64,000 nucleotides of DNA. Source: Deinococcus gobiensis I-0 (lineage in GTDB: Bacteria > Deinococcota > Deinococci > Deinococcales > Deinococcaceae). The stretch is from the NCBI RefSeq assembly GCF_000252445.1, contig NC_017790.1:43501-107500 (forward strand), given 5' to 3'. The stretch's first letter is position 1. Every line of letters begins with the position of its first letter. Under the pieces are notes generated by a model that was not told the origin of the DNA, searched no databases, and was given only the letters and a program-made list of their open reading frames with translations. A program made the translations under genes and the position numbers. Shown one piece after another: positions 43,274-57,623 of this stretch.

Positions 43274-44812
43274 ATGAAAGAAGTGCTGCTGCCCGAACTT
43301 GCCGAAAGTGTGGTCGAGGGTGAAATCCTGAAATGGCTGGTCGCGGAGGGTGACGACATCGCTCTGGAACAGCCCCTGTGCGAGGTCATGACCGACAAGG
43401 TGACCGTCGAACTGCCCAGCCCGGTCGCGGGCGTGCTGCACAAGCGGCTCGCGCAGGAAGGCGACGTGGTGGCGGTCCACGCGGCCATCGCCGTGATTGA
43501 CGAGGGGGGCGCCGCCAGCTCGGCTCAGCCCAGCGCCACCCAGGCGATTCAGGACAGCGCGGGCAACCCGGCCGCCGACGCCCTGCCCCCCCAGGCCCAG
43601 GAGGAGCGCGAGCAGGTCGGCGGCAGCATCGTCGAGGCGACGCACCTGCCCCAGGCGGACGACGACTCGGCCAGCCTGTTCAAGGCCTTCGCCAGCGACG
43701 AGCAGGTCAAGGTGCAGGGCCTGGGAAGCCGCAGCGGCAGCGGCGCGCCGGGGTCCAGTACCGCCGGCACGGGCGTGCTGGAGCGCGGGCCGGTGGCCGC
43801 CGCGCCCGCGCGGGCCGACGGCCGGGTGCTGGCCGTGCCCGCCGCGCGTCAGCTGGCCCGCGAACTCGGGGTGGACCTGGCCGCGGTCGGCGGCAGCGGT
43901 CCCAACGGCCGCATTCGCGTGCAGGACGTGCTGGCCCACAGCGAGGTGGGCAGGCCGCAGGCCGCTGCTCCTGCGCCCGCCGCCCCGGCGGTGGCCCAGG
44001 CTCCCGCGCCTGCCCCGGCTGCACCCCAGCCCGCGCCCCGCACCCCGGCGAGCGGCGGCCTGCCTGTGCCCCCCGCGCAGTACCGCACGCCCAAGGGCTA
44101 CGAGCACCTCGAAGACCGCGTGCCCCTGCGCGGCATGCGCCGGGCGATCAGCACCCAGATGCAGGCCTCGCACCTCTACACCGTGCGCACCCTGACGGTG
44201 GACGAGGTCAACCTGACCCGCCTCGTCGAGTTCCGCGCCCGCGTCAAGGACGACGCGCAGGCGGCGGGCGTGCGGCTGTCGTACCTGCCCTTCATCTTCC
44301 GGGCGGTGGCGACCGCGCTGCGCAAATATCCCAGCCTGAACACGTCTTTCGACGAGGCGACGGGCGAGATCGTGCAGAAGCGCTACTACAACCTCGGCAT
44401 GGCGGTGGCGACCGACGCGGGCCTCACCGTACCGGTGCTGCGCGACGTGAACCACAAGAGCATCTTCGACCTCGCGCGCGAAGTCACCGACCTCGCCGGG
44501 CGCGCGCAATCGGGCAAGCTCGCCCCCGACGAACTGGCGGGCAGTACGTTCAGCATCACCAACATCGGGTCCATCGGGGCGCTGTTCTCCTTCCCGATCA
44601 TCAACGTACCCGACGCGGCGATCCTGGGCGTGCACAGCATCGTCAAGCGGCCGATTGTCGATGAGGACGACAACATCGTCGTGGCGCACATGATGTACCT
44701 CTCGCTGTCCTTCGACCACCGCCTCGTGGACGGGGCCGAGGCCGCCCGCTTCTGCAAGGAGGTCATCCGCCTGCTGGAGAACCCCGACCGCCTGATGCTC
44801 GAAGCGCTGTAA
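43274..44812 (+). CDS. Dihydrolipoamide acyltransferase (E2) of 2-oxoacid dehydrogenase
   Basis: 512 aa: one lipoyl domain at the N-terminus with the lipoylated Lys in MTDKVTVELPSP; an Ala/Pro/Gln linker; the E1/E3-binding domain (RVLAVPAARQLARELGVDLAAVGGSGPNGRIRVQDVL, about 180-220); a second Ala/Pro linker; and the catalytic domain with SFDHRLVDGAEAARF near the end. The lipoyl Lys context favours the branched-chain type. No E3 gene follows, so lipoamide dehydrogenase is supplied from elsewhere. Confidence 0.94.
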   Translation: MKEVLLPELAESVVEGEILKWLVAEGDDIALEQPLCEVMTDKVTVELPSPVAGVLHKRLAQEGDVVAVHAAIAVIDEGGAASSAQPSATQAIQDSAGNPAADALPPQAQEEREQVGGSIVEATHLPQADDDSASLFKAFASDEQVKVQGLGSRSGSGAPGSSTAGTGVLERGPVAAAPARADGRVLAVPAARQLARELGVDLAAVGGSGPNGRIRVQDVLAHSEVGRPQAAAPAPAAPAVAQAPAPAPAAPQPAPRTPASGGLPVPPAQYRTPKGYEHLEDRVPLRGMRRAISTQMQASHLYTVRTLTVDEVNLTRLVEFRARVKDDAQAAGVRLSYLPFIFRAVATALRKYPSLNTSFDEATGEIVQKRYYNLGMAVATDAGLTVPVLRDVNHKSIFDLAREVTDLAGRAQSGKLAPDELAGSTFSITNIGSIGALFSFPIINVPDAAILGVHSIVKRPIVDEDDNIVVAHMMYLSLSFDHRLVDGAEAARFCKEVIRLLENPDRLMLEAL

Positions 44813-44895
44813 GGACCGCGCGTGGGTGGGGGAAGGCCGTTGCTGGGGCCTGTTCCCCACCCACGGGCAGTTCTGCGCGCGTCCCCCGTGCGAGC

Positions 44896-45807
44896 ATGGG
44901 CGGCATGCTCCAGGCGCTCGGCACCGTCCTCTTTCCGGTGATTCTGGTGGCGGGGCTGGGGGCGCTGCTCTCGTCGCGCCTGCCCATCGACCAGGCCACC
45001 ATCTCGCGGATCACGCTGTACCTGCTTAGCCCGGCGCTGGTCCTCAATACCGTCCTGACCACGCCCGTGCGCGCCGCCGAGGCCTTGCAACTCGGCGCGG
45101 CGTACCTGGGCGTGCTCGTGCTGTGCGTGGGGCTGGGGTGGCTGTGCGGGGTGGGCCGCCCCCGCCCCGAGCAGCGCAGCCTCGCGGCCAGCGTGGGCAT
45201 CTGGAACAGCGGCAACATGGGACTGCCCATCGCCCTGTTCGCTTTCGGCAAGGCGGGCTTCGACCGGGCCACGCTGCTGTTCCTGATGTCGTTTATCGGC
45301 ATGTATGTGGTCGGGCCGCTCCTGTACGGTGGCGCGGCCGCTAGGGGGCTGGGCGGCCTGCTCCGGACCCTGTTCCGGCTGCCGGCCATCACGGTGGCGC
45401 TCGTGGCGCTGGCGTGGCGGCTGCTGCACCTGCCCGTACCGGCGGGCGTGTCGCGCGGCGTCGAGCTGCTGTCGCAGGCGACCCTGCCGATGGTGCTGCT
45501 GTCGCTGGGCCTGCAACTGGGCGCGGGGGGCTGGCCCCGGCTACACGGGCGGCTGTGGCTGGCGACGGCGGCGCGGCTCCTGGGCGGGCCGCTCATTGCG
45601 CTGGGGGTGGGCACGCTCGCCGGGCTCCAGCACGGGGCGCTGGCGGTACTGGTCCTCTCGGCGGGGATGCCCACGGCCGTCAACGCCCTGCTGCTGGGCC
45701 GCGAGTACGGCGGCGACACCGAGACCGTGGCGGGCGTGGTGCTGCTCTCGACCCTGGCCTCGGTGGTCACCATCGCGGTGGTCGTGACGCTGCTGCCGCG
45801 TCTCTAG
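44896..45807 (+). CDS. AEC-family (auxin efflux carrier-like) transporter
   Basis: 303 aa with about ten hydrophobic helices. The family pattern is seen in LLSPALVLNTVLTTPV at TM2-3, SVGIWNSGNMGLPIALFAFG near TM4-5 and VLVLSAGMPTAVNALLLGREYGGD near TM8-9. Such carriers move malate, malonate or other organic acids. ATG 44896 or 44905 could be the start. Confidence 0.9.
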   Translation: MGGMLQALGTVLFPVILVAGLGALLSSRLPIDQATISRITLYLLSPALVLNTVLTTPVRAAEALQLGAAYLGVLVLCVGLGWLCGVGRPRPEQRSLAASVGIWNSGNMGLPIALFAFGKAGFDRATLLFLMSFIGMYVVGPLLYGGAAARGLGGLLRTLFRLPAITVALVALAWRLLHLPVPAGVSRGVELLSQATLPMVLLSLGLQLGAGGWPRLHGRLWLATAARLLGGPLIALGVGTLAGLQHGALAVLVLSAGMPTAVNALLLGREYGGDTETVAGVVLLSTLASVVTIAVVVTLLPRL

Positions 45808-45828
45808 GCCCCGGCCGTCAGGCCCGGT

Positions 45829-46746
45829 TCACCACCAGCCCCGGCGCTTGAAGTACACCGCCAGCACGCCCCCGACCGCCGCGAAGCTCAGCCACGCGAA
45901 CAGGTAGCCGTAGGGGCTCTTGAGTTCGGGCATGTGCTCGAAGTTCATGCCCCACACGCCCGCGAGGAAGGTCAGCGGCAGGAAGATGACGCTCACGGCC
46001 GTCAGGGTGCGCATCACCTCGTTCATGCGCTGGCTCTGGAGGTTCAGGTGCAGGTCGAGCAGGCTGGTCAGGAAGTCGCGCAGGCCGTCGAGGCGGCTGC
46101 TCACGCGCGTGAAGCTGTCCTGCACGTCGCGGTAGCGCACGAGGTCGGCGCTCGTGCCGTTGGCGTGGCGGCCCAGCAGCGCGGTCGCCTCGCGGGCCTC
46201 GCTCGCCAGCCGCCGCGCCTGCCCCAGCAGGTGCTTGAGTTCGAAGACCGGCCCCACCGGGTTGCTGCGCTGGTCACGGAACACCTGTTCCTCGAGCGCC
46301 TCGACCCGCCCCTCCAGCGCGTCGCCGAGCTGGAAGAAGGTGTCGGCCGTGGCGTCGAGCAGTTCGTAGGTCACCTCCTGCGCCGTATTCACGCTCTCGC
46401 GGCCCACGAGGTCCCACACGGCCGTCAGGGCCAGCGTGCCGGTGTGGCTCAGGCTCAGGACCGCGTGCGGAAAGACGAACAGGCTCATGCGCTCGGTGAA
46501 TTCGTCGGGGTCGGCGGGCCGCGTGAAGCTGCGCACCGTGATGAACGCGTGCTCGGGGTACTGCTCGGCGCGGGACCAGTGACCGCGTTCCAGGGCGTCC
46601 TCCAGGGCCAGCCGGTTGAGGGGAAAGGCGGCGCGCAGGCGCGCGAGTTCCTCGGGGGTGGGGTCGTGGGCGTCCACCCAGATTCCCTCCGACTGGCCGG
46701 TCCACTCTAGGTCCTGCCCATTGTCCAGACGCTTGGCACGGATCAT
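45829..46746 (-). CDS. corA: CorA-family divalent metal ion transporter
   Basis: 305 aa: cytoplasmic alpha/beta domain, long helix, and two C-terminal membrane spans with the signature [10 protein letters not shown] in the loop between them. Takes up Mg2+ (or Co2+/Ni2+). The start is ATG 46746 with TAGCAT 8 nt upstream. Divergent from fluC. Confidence 0.94.
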   Translation of the reverse strand: MIRAKRLDNGQDLEWTGQSEGIWVDAHDPTPEELARLRAAFPLNRLALEDALERGHWSRAEQYPEHAFITVRSFTRPADPDEFTERMSLFVFPHAVLSLSHTGTLALTAVWDLVGRESVNTAQEVTYELLDATADTFFQLGDALEGRVEALEEQVFRDQRSNPVGPVFELKHLLGQARRLASEAREATALLGRHANGTSADLVRYRDVQDSFTRVSSRLDGLRDFLTSLLDLHLNLQSQRMNEVMRTLTAVSVIFLPLTFLAGVWGMNFEHMPELKSPYGYLFAWLSFAAVGGVLAVYFKRRGWW

Positions 46747-46754
46747 CGCCGCCC

Positions 46755-46760
46755 ATGCTA
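46755..46760 (-). promoter_or_regulatory. Leaderless -10 (TAGCAT) of corA
   Basis: Minus strand, 8 nt before ATG 46746. Confidence 0.6.
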
Positions 46761-46841
46761 TCCGCGCGGCCTGGGAAGGAGATGGAGGAGACGCCCGGGG
46801 GGCCGGCTCCCTGGCCCACCATCCCCCGCGCCCTGTCCCCC

Positions 46842-46847
46842 TATCCT
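46842..46847 (+). promoter_or_regulatory. Leaderless -10 (TATCCT) of crcB
   Basis: Six nt before ATG 46854; this leaves no room for a fluoride riboswitch. Confidence 0.65.
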
Positions 46848-46853
46848 GCGCGC

Positions 46854-47230
46854 ATGAAGTTGTCGCTGTGGCTGTGGCTGCTCGCGGGCGGGGCGCTGGG
46901 TGCGGCCCTGCGCCAGGGGGTCGTGCTGGCGGCGCTGCCCCTGACCACCCGCACGGGACTGCCCCTGGCCGTGCTGGGCATCAACGTGCTGGGGTCCTTT
47001 CTGCTGGGGCTCACGCTGGCGCTCGTGGGCCGGGGCGTGTGGCCCGAGGCGGCGCGCGTGGCCTTCGGCACGGGGGTGCTGGGGGCCTTCACGACCTTCT
47101 CGACCTTCAGCACCGAGATCGACGGGCTGCTGGGGCGCGGCTGGGCAGGCTGGGCGCTGGCCTACGCGGTGGGCAGCGTGGCCTTGGGCCTGGGGGCGGC
47201 CACCCTCGGCCGGCTGCTGGGGGCGCGGCT

Positions 47231-47234
<4 letters not shown>
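46854..47234 (+). CDS. crcB: Fluoride channel FluC/CrcB
   Basis: 126 aa, four membrane helices, dual-topology fluoride exporter. Marks: [12 protein letters not shown] at the N-terminus, [10 protein letters not shown], and [17 protein letters not shown] with the pore Phe box. Only one copy here, thus a homodimer. GTGA overlap with xseA downstream. Confidence 0.93.
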
Positions 47235-48445
<1,211 letters not shown>

Positions 48446-48837
48446 ACTGGCCGGAGGCTGCCTGTACTTCCGGGCCTGTGGTTCTGCACAGCTCTTGTGG
48501 TGGCGAGGAGCCATAGGGCTGCGGTTCCGGGGGCATCCCATGACGAGTCCCCCGCGGCCCTCCTGGCGTGGTCGGGGCCGGCTGACCGGGCGGTGGTTCG
48601 TCTGCCGGACCGTCCGCGCCCTTGGGGAGGGCGCTGGTCGGTCGAGTGACCGGGACGGCGCTGGCGGTGCTCTTTCTCCCGGGCCTGAGGGTGAGACCGA
48701 GCTTCGCCGTCCTGCGCGGTCTGCGCCGCCGGCCTCCGGGAAAACCGGGTTTCAGGATCAGGGAGGGCCGGTTCCCCTCCTGGAGCGCGGCAGCCAGGGA
48801 TCATCCGCCGGACCGCTTCGCCCGGCCGGCATGTGGA
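48446..48837. other. Intergenic region between convergent xseA and sulfurtransferase
   Basis: About 390 bp. All six frames are open in places owing to high GC but none reads like a protein; no start with an SD or a TAnnnT -10 supports one. I see G/C-rich stretches but no stem with a T-run. It may hold a decayed gene. Confidence 0.5.
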
Positions 48838-49761
48838 TCAGGACTGGGCCGGGTCGCCGGTCGGGGTCTCCGGCCGTGGGCCGACCACCTCGTCGCCGGT
48901 GCTGAAGTCGCCGGTCGCCACCGGCCGCGCGGGGTCGCTGATCCAGTCGCTCCACGAGCCGGCATACAGGCGGTTGTCCGGCCCCAGGGGGACGCCGGCC
49001 AGTTCGCGGGCCAGCAGGTTGGGAGCCGCGCTCACCCCGCTGCCGCAGTAGGTGATGGTGGGGGCCGTTCCCGCCTCCAGCCGTCCGGTCTGGGCGTCGG
49101 CGTCGCGCCAGTGGCCGTAGGCGTTCAGCGCCCCCGACCAGTCGCGGTTCACGGCTCCCGGAATGTGCCCGGCCTGGGCGTCGATGGGTTCGCGCTCGCC
49201 CCGGTAGCGCTCGGGGGCGCGCGAGTCGATCAGCAGGGTGCCTTCCGGACGCTCGGCCACGTCCTGCGCCGTGGCGACGAGTTCGGGACGCACGTGGGGC
49301 GTGAAGGTGGCCGGAGCGTGGGCCGGTTCCTCGGCCGTCGCCTCGCCGCCCTCGGCGCGGTATGCCGGATAGCCCCCGTCCAGCACGTACGCCTCGCGGT
49401 GCCCCAGCCAGCGCAGCAGCCACCATGCCCGCGCGGCATAGAAGCCCTGGCCGTTGCCCGGATCGTCGTAGCACACGACCACGTTGCCGTTGCCGATGCC
49501 CACGCTGCCCAGCCACGCGGCCAGGGCGGCGGGGTCGGGCAGCGGGTGGCGGCCTCCCGCACCGCCCTCCTGCACCGGGCCGCTCAGGTCGGTTTCCAGG
49601 TCGGCGTAGACGGCGCCGGGCACGTGGCCGTCCATGTAGGCCAGGCGCCCCAGCAGGGGGTCGGACAGGGCGTAGCGGCAGTCCAGGACGCGCACTTCGG
49701 GGTCGTCGAGGTGGTCGAGCAGCCACGCGGCCGACTTCAGCGGGTAGGCAGGAGCGGTCAT
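48838..49761 (-). CDS. Sulfurtransferase, tandem rhodanese (thiosulfate/3-mercaptopyruvate type)
   Basis: 307 aa with two rhodanese modules. The N-terminal one ends [13 protein letters not shown] (inactive); the C-terminal one holds the active Cys in [16 protein letters not shown] near residue 241. The CGSGV[T/S]A loop is that of 3-mercaptopyruvate sulfurtransferases, though activity on thiosulfate is also common. TACCCT lies 6 nt before the ATG. Confidence 0.92.
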   Translation of the reverse strand: MTAPAYPLKSAAWLLDHLDDPEVRVLDCRYALSDPLLGRLAYMDGHVPGAVYADLETDLSGPVQEGGAGGRHPLPDPAALAAWLGSVGIGNGNVVVCYDDPGNGQGFYAARAWWLLRWLGHREAYVLDGGYPAYRAEGGEATAEEPAHAPATFTPHVRPELVATAQDVAERPEGTLLIDSRAPERYRGEREPIDAQAGHIPGAVNRDWSGALNAYGHWRDADAQTGRLEAGTAPTITYCGSGVSAAPNLLARELAGVPLGPDNRLYAGSWSDWISDPARPVATGDFSTGDEVVGPRPETPTGDPAQS

Positions 49762-49767
49762 GCCCCA

Positions 49768-49773
49768 AGGGTA
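49768..49773 (-). promoter_or_regulatory. Leaderless -10 (TACCCT) of the sulfurtransferase
   Basis: Minus strand, 6 nt before ATG 49761. Confidence 0.6.
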
Positions 49774-49942
49774 AGGCTCCGGACCATCCGCTGCCGCCCG
49801 AACCTTAGCGAACGTTCACGGGCCTGTGAGACGGGTCGGGGCCGGCGTGAAGTACGGTGAGCCGACTGACGTGTGAAATGACACACAATAGGGAGGCCGG
49901 AGGGGCGACCCCGCCGCCCGGCCCCCGAGACGAGGAGACGCC

Positions 49943-52339
49943 ATGAACATCATGCAAGACCTTCAGACCTACTTCGGTGCGGGAGCCGCGCGGCTGGGCG
50001 AAGCGGCCGGCCTGGACCCGCAGGCGGCGGCGCGCACCCTCGGAACCGGCGTGCCCCGGCAGCTCGCCGCCCTGGCCGCCCACGCCGCCGCGCCCGGGGG
50101 CCGCGCGCAGGTACAGGAGGAGGTGGACAACCTGCCTGCCTTCGGGTCCGTTTCGGAGGTGCTGGACGATCCGGCCGGAGCCGGGCATCTGGAACAGGCC
50201 GGCGCGCTGCTGGCCCCCGTGCTGCTGGGAAGCGCGGCCCCCACGGGCGAGGGCGGCGAGGCCCGGGTGCTGCACATGGCGCTGCCCCTGCTGCTCAGCC
50301 GCCTGGGCCGGGGGGGCGATGTGGCCCAGGCCCTCGCCGGGGCAGAGGCCACGCCGCTGGACCTGACCACGGGGCTGACCGCCGTGGGGGGCGCCGCGCG
50401 GGCGGTCACGGTCCCCGGTCTGGACACGGAGCCGGTTCAGGCGGCCGCGCCCATCCCGGGGCCGGCTGTGGCCCTCACCAAAGATGTGGGCGACGCGGCT
50501 CCTGCGGCGCCGGCCCGGCCTGGTGCGGCCCCGGCCGGCGCGGTCGCGGCGGCGGGCGCCCTGGGAACAGCCGGCCTGCTCGAGTTCCTGCGGGCACAGT
50601 TCTCGGGCAAGGCGGCCGACCAGATCGGCCGGGCCGGGGGCTTCAGCGCGGGTACGAGCAGCCGCGCGGTGGCGGGGGCCTTGCCGGTCGTCCTGAATGC
50701 GCTGTCGAACAAGGGCGCGACCGAGGCGGGCACGGCCGAGCTGCTGCGCCAGGGCGAGGGTTTCGGCCGCCTGACCACGCCGGACGGTGGCCTGAACACG
50801 GCGCTGCTGGGCGACTCGGCCGAGATGGCGCGCCTGGAGGGCCAGGGCCGGGGCCTGCTGGGCGGGCTGTTCGGCAATTTCGAGGCCATGACGGGCCGCC
50901 TGGGCACGGCGCTGGGCGGCAGCGGGGCGAGTGCGGGCCGCCTGCTCGCGCTGCTGACCCCGCTGGTGCTGGCCCTGCTGGCGCGCCATACTCAGGCCCG
51001 CTCGCTGGGGGCCGCCGGCCTGAGTACCGAGCTGACCGCTCTGGGCCCGCAGCTTCCGGGCCTGATCCCTCCGGGCATGGGTGGCCTGACGGCGCTGCTG
51101 GGCGCCGGTGCCCTGGCCGGCAGCGCCGCTGCGGCGGCCAGAGCGCCCGAGGTGGCCGCCCGCGCCGCGCCGGTCTCCCCGGTCCCGCCGGTCGTTTCTG
51201 CCCCGTCGGGTGCGGCGCCGGTCAATCCTGATCCGGTCCGTCCGGCCCCGGCTAGCCCCGCAGCCGCGAACCGGCGGGCCTTCCCCTGGTGGCTCATTCC
51301 GCTGCTGTTGCTCCTGCTGCTGGGGGGATGCTGGCTGGTCAACCGCAACAACGTTGCCCAGACGGGCGCGGGCACGGCGACGACCGGCGCGGCGGCCGGC
51401 AGCGCGGCCCAAGGCGGCGGCATCGTGGTCACCAGCCCGGCCTCCGGTGCCGACCTGCCCGCCCAGGCCTTTACCCTGAGCGGCACGGCGCCTGCGGGGC
51501 TGTCGCTGCGTATCGAGGACCAGGGACAGGAGGTCGCCACGGCGACGGCCGACGCCAGCGGCAACTGGAGCGCCGACCTGCCTGCCCCGACGCCCGGCGA
51601 GCACACCTACAGCGTGATCGGCGGCGAGGGCGTACGCAGCGAGTTCAAGGTGAACGTGACCGGTGACGGCAGCGCCCCGGGTACGGAAGGAACCGGGAGC
51701 GCGGGGGGGACCGGAACGCCGGAAACCACCTCCACCTCTGCCGGTTCGGGCACGGGGGCGGCCGGGACCACGGCGCAGACCGCCGCCTTCAGCCAGCCGG
51801 CGAGTGGGGCGCAGGTGGCCGCTTCGGGCCTTTCGCTGAGCGGTACCGGACCGGCCGGCCAGAGCTACGAGGTGCTGGAGGACGGCACCAGCATCGGCAA
51901 CGTGACGGTGGGCACGGACGGCACCTGGACCCTGGCGGTCCCGGCGGCGGCCCCCGGCAGCAAGACCTACGTGCTGCGTGGCGCAGACGGCCAGGAGGTC
52001 GCCCGCCTGCCCCTGACCGTGACGGGCGGCGCGGCGGCGGGCGGCGCGGCCTGCACCGAGGCCCTGACCGTGAGCCTGAAGGACGGCGAGACCGTGTCGG
52101 CCCCCTACCGCTTCGGCGGGGTAGGCAGCGGCGAGGGATACACCGTGACCGTCAAGCGCGGCGAGCGCGTGATCGGCACCCGCACGGTGGCGCTGGGCGA
52201 CGGCTGCGCCTGGAGCTACACGAGCAACCCCGGTGGCCGGAGCGGCAGCCGGAGTCAGGTCACCTACGAGGTGCGGCCGCGCGGCGCCGCCGCCTCGCAG
52301 CCCGCCGAGGCCCGCCTGACCCTGACCGTGCGCAACTGA
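49943..52339 (+). CDS. DUF937 protein with one membrane span and Ig-like domains
   Basis: 798 aa in three parts: two DUF937/YidB-like helical modules (about 1-165 and 210-395, the latter with RLLALLTPLVLALLARHTQ and LIPPGMGGLTALLG), a Pro/Ala linker, a single membrane helix (WWLIPLLLLLLLGGCWLV, about 450-468), then three bacterial Ig-like domains (about 490-570, 610-690, 700-795). The Ig-like part (APTPGEHTYSVIGGEG; AAPGSKTYVLRGADG) probably lies outside and the DUF937 part inside. The function of DUF937 is not known. Strong GAGGAG SD; a single gene. Confidence 0.8.
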   Translation: MNIMQDLQTYFGAGAARLGEAAGLDPQAAARTLGTGVPRQLAALAAHAAAPGGRAQVQEEVDNLPAFGSVSEVLDDPAGAGHLEQAGALLAPVLLGSAAPTGEGGEARVLHMALPLLLSRLGRGGDVAQALAGAEATPLDLTTGLTAVGGAARAVTVPGLDTEPVQAAAPIPGPAVALTKDVGDAAPAAPARPGAAPAGAVAAAGALGTAGLLEFLRAQFSGKAADQIGRAGGFSAGTSSRAVAGALPVVLNALSNKGATEAGTAELLRQGEGFGRLTTPDGGLNTALLGDSAEMARLEGQGRGLLGGLFGNFEAMTGRLGTALGGSGASAGRLLALLTPLVLALLARHTQARSLGAAGLSTELTALGPQLPGLIPPGMGGLTALLGAGALAGSAAAAARAPEVAARAAPVSPVPPVVSAPSGAAPVNPDPVRPAPASPAAANRRAFPWWLIPLLLLLLLGGCWLVNRNNVAQTGAGTATTGAAAGSAAQGGGIVVTSPASGADLPAQAFTLSGTAPAGLSLRIEDQGQEVATATADASGNWSADLPAPTPGEHTYSVIGGEGVRSEFKVNVTGDGSAPGTEGTGSAGGTGTPETTSTSAGSGTGAAGTTAQTAAFSQPASGAQVAASGLSLSGTGPAGQSYEVLEDGTSIGNVTVGTDGTWTLAVPAAAPGSKTYVLRGADGQEVARLPLTVTGGAAAGGAACTEALTVSLKDGETVSAPYRFGGVGSGEGYTVTVKRGERVIGTRTVALGDGCAWSYTSNPGGRSGSRSQVTYEVRPRGAAASQPAEARLTLTVRN

Positions 52340-52382
52340 GTCTGGAGGAGGAGTGGGAGCGGCGCGCCTCCGCTCCTCTACC

Positions 52383-53120
52383 TCACCGCGTCACCGCCCA
52401 CATGCCGGCGAAGTCCGCGAACTGCGTGTCGGCCTGCGCGGTCGCGTAGGCGCTGATGCTGCCGTCGAGGTACAGGGCGTCGGGGCAGCCCAGCGTGTCC
52501 CGGAAGAACACGGCGAAGCTGTAAAAGTTCACCGGACCGGCACTCACGGCGAATTTCACCTGACCGCCCTTGCACACGCCCACCCCGCTGCGCACCTTGA
52601 AACTGGTGCCCTCCTTGTTGAATTCCGGATGGATGCGCCCGCCCGAGAGCAGCAGCGGTCCCGACTGCGTGGCGAAGTCGGGTGCGGGATTCAGGCGGCG
52701 GTAGGCGTCCGTCTCGGTCACGGCGGCCCGCGTGCCCCTGATCCAGAACACGCCGTTGGGCCGCAGCGCGAAGTTGCCGCCCGAACGCGCGCCGTTCAGC
52801 GGCACGAGGGTCCGGCCACCTTCCACATGCAGCCCCAGCGGACGCAGGCCCGGCGCGTAGATGCCACTGTTCGTCGCGAAGATCAGGTCGCGGCCTTCCT
52901 TCGCCAGGCGGCGGCGCAGTTCTCCGAAGGTGCGGTAGGGCTGCCCGGTCGTCGGGTTGCGCCAGTGCAGGCTCAGGCGGTCGCGGCCCAGGTCCACCGT
53001 CGCCACGGTGTAGAGCAGGCCGTCTCCGGTGATGCGCGACACCTGCGCGCCCTCGGCTTCCGAGCAGGCGGGCAGGGTGAGAAACAGGCACAGCAGCGGC
53101 AGGAGGGCACGGCGACGCAT
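52383..53120 (-). CDS. Phosphodiester glycosidase (NAGPA)-domain lipoprotein
   Basis: About 245 aa: signal peptide with lipobox (LFLTLPAC), then the NAGPA/exopolysaccharide phosphodiester glycosidase domain: [45 protein letters not shown], and [12 protein letters not shown] near the end, carrying the conserved N/S-G and DG-x-x-S pattern. It probably acts on cell-wall or exopolysaccharide-linked phosphodiesters. ATG 53120 is preferred, because CATCAT lies 7 nt upstream; an ATG at 53129 is also open. Confidence 0.85.
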   Translation of the reverse strand: MRRRALLPLLCLFLTLPACSEAEGAQVSRITGDGLLYTVATVDLGRDRLSLHWRNPTTGQPYRTFGELRRRLAKEGRDLIFATNSGIYAPGLRPLGLHVEGGRTLVPLNGARSGGNFALRPNGVFWIRGTRAAVTETDAYRRLNPAPDFATQSGPLLLSGGRIHPEFNKEGTSFKVRSGVGVCKGGQVKFAVSAGPVNFYSFAVFFRDTLGCPDALYLDGSISAYATAQADTQFADFAGMWAVTR

Positions 53121-53165
53121 CCCCGGCATGATGCCGCGCCCCCGGGTGAGAACCGGCCCCCGCAG

Positions 53166-53171
53166 TACACT
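53166..53171 (+). promoter_or_regulatory. Leaderless -10 (TACACT) of a small ORF
   Basis: Five nt before ATG 53177; this supports the small gene. Confidence 0.6.
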
Positions 53172-53176
53172 GCCGT

Positions 53177-53413
53177 ATGCGGCGAGTTTTGCGGACCTTC
53201 TGGACCGTGCTGCGCGAGGTGGCCTTCGCCCTGAGCGCGCAGCCCAGCCGACCCGGCGCGTCTCCGGCCGAGCGCGCGAACAAGGCGGCGCAGGCCGAGC
53301 GGCTCAGGCAGGCCCCAGAGGCGACCCTGCTGGACGCAGCCCGGCAGGTGGGCGCGGAGGGCGCGAAGGCCGCCCTGGGTCAGCCCACCCCCGCCGCCCG
53401 CCGCCGGTCCTGA
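53177..53413 (+). CDS. Hypothetical protein, 78 aa
   Basis: Basic, Ala-rich helical protein with an amphipathic N-terminus ([14 protein letters not shown]) that might touch membranes. Not recognised. Accepted because the ATG sits 5 nt after a TACACT hexamer. Converges with xdhC, ending one base before its stop. Confidence 0.6.
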   Translation: MRRVLRTFWTVLREVAFALSAQPSRPGASPAERANKAAQAERLRQAPEATLLDAARQVGAEGAKAALGQPTPAARRRS

Positions 53414-53414
53414 G

Positions 53415-54521
<1,107 letters not shown>

Positions 54522-54575
54522 AGGTGTCCGGAGTCTAGCGCCGCGCGCCCCGCCTGTGCGGAAGGGCCCCGAGGC

Positions 54576-54788
54576 TCAGCCCGCAAGGTCGTCGCGTTCT
54601 TCGGGGGTGATGACGCCGCGCTCGACGAGCAGCTCCAGCGGTTCGTCCGATTCGTCCAGCGCCGCGCTGAGCTGCTCGTCCAGCCAGGACAGGTCGTAGT
54701 TCTCGTCGCGGCTCAGCCAGGCGCTCACCTCGTCGGTCGAGAGACCGGTGGCCTGCGAGATGCGGGTCAGCACGTCTTGGTCGGGCAT
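54576..54788 (-). CDS. Hypothetical acidic protein, 70 aa
   Basis: Small, acidic, predicted helical (ISQATGLSTDEVSAWLSRDENYD, LVERGVITPEERDDLAG). The repeated Ser/Thr-x-Asp/Glu-Glu pattern resembles two short helix-turn units. Not recognised. Supported by TAGGGT (54800-54795) 6 nt before the ATG. It lies between rnj and xdhC on the same strand. Confidence 0.6.
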   Translation of the reverse strand: MPDQDVLTRISQATGLSTDEVSAWLSRDENYDLSWLDEQLSAALDESDEPLELLVERGVITPEERDDLAG

Positions 54789-54831
54789 GGGGCCACCCTA
54801 CCGCGTCCGGTGGACCGCGCCGGAAAGCATG

Positions 54832-54862
54832 AAAAAACTCCCCGGTGTACCCGGCCGGGGAG
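54832..54862 (-). terminator. RNase J terminator
   Basis: CTCCCCGG (54838-54845) and CCGGGGAG (54855-54862) form the stem; on the minus strand it is followed by six T (54837-54832). Confidence 0.82.
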
Positions 54863-54906
54863 GGGAGAGGAAGGCACAGACTGGCCGGCGCGCCGGTGTG
54901 GGCGGC

Positions 54907-56574
<1,668 letters not shown>

Positions 56575-56853
56575 TACAACTCCGGGCACGCGGGGTGCGG
56601 GGGAAGATCAGGCTTGGCCGCCGCAGGGGGGGCGCAGCTGAAGGGGCTGAGCGGGAAGGTTGTGTCGCCTGAGCGTGCAGAAGCCGGAACAACTGGGCAT
56701 TCTCCGCGTCCAGAACGTGGTCCACCCACCCTAGCACATGCCCCGCCCCGGCACGGCGGCCCCGCAGGCGGCGTCTTAAGGTCCGCTCAAGCCTGAAGGG
56801 GGGGCCTTCAGGGGCCTTCCGGCCGCGCGGAGCGGGCGTTCACGTGGCCGTCG
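56575..56853. other. 5' region of rnj and of the divergent response regulator
   Basis: About 280 bp with no clear gene. A TAGGGT hexamer on the minus strand (about 56733-56728) would start an rnj transcript with a leader of about 150 nt, which is unusual for this window. No clear hairpin. Confidence 0.4.
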
Positions 56854-56859
56854 TATCAT
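56854..56859 (+). promoter_or_regulatory. Leaderless -10 (TATCAT) of the OmpR-type regulator
   Basis: Seven nt before GTG 56867. Confidence 0.65.
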
Positions 56860-56866
56860 GTGACCT

Positions 56867-57532
<666 letters not shown>

Positions 57533-57561
57533 GACGGCGGACGCGCCGGGCCCGGGCGGGG

Positions 57562-57623
57562 TATAGTTGCCCCCTATGCTGCGTGCGCGCCCTGACCCCT
57601 TCTCGGCCACCGGGGGCTGCTGA
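57562..57623 (+). promoter_or_regulatory. Leaderless 15-codon leader ORF upstream of a response regulator
   Basis: TATAGT (57562-57567) is 8 nt before ATG 57576, which opens a 15-codon frame (MLRARPDPFSATGGC) ending TGA 57621-57623. The regulator's ATG (57623) overlaps this stop as TGATG, so ribosomes finishing the leader can restart. Only a weak G-run precedes the regulator's ATG. Confidence 0.6.

Noticed and set aside
48622..49860. Plus-strand frame from the xseA downstream gap into the sulfurtransferase
   Set aside because: Its first 40 residues look mildly natural, but the remainder is antisense to the rhodanese gene and no start signal supports it.
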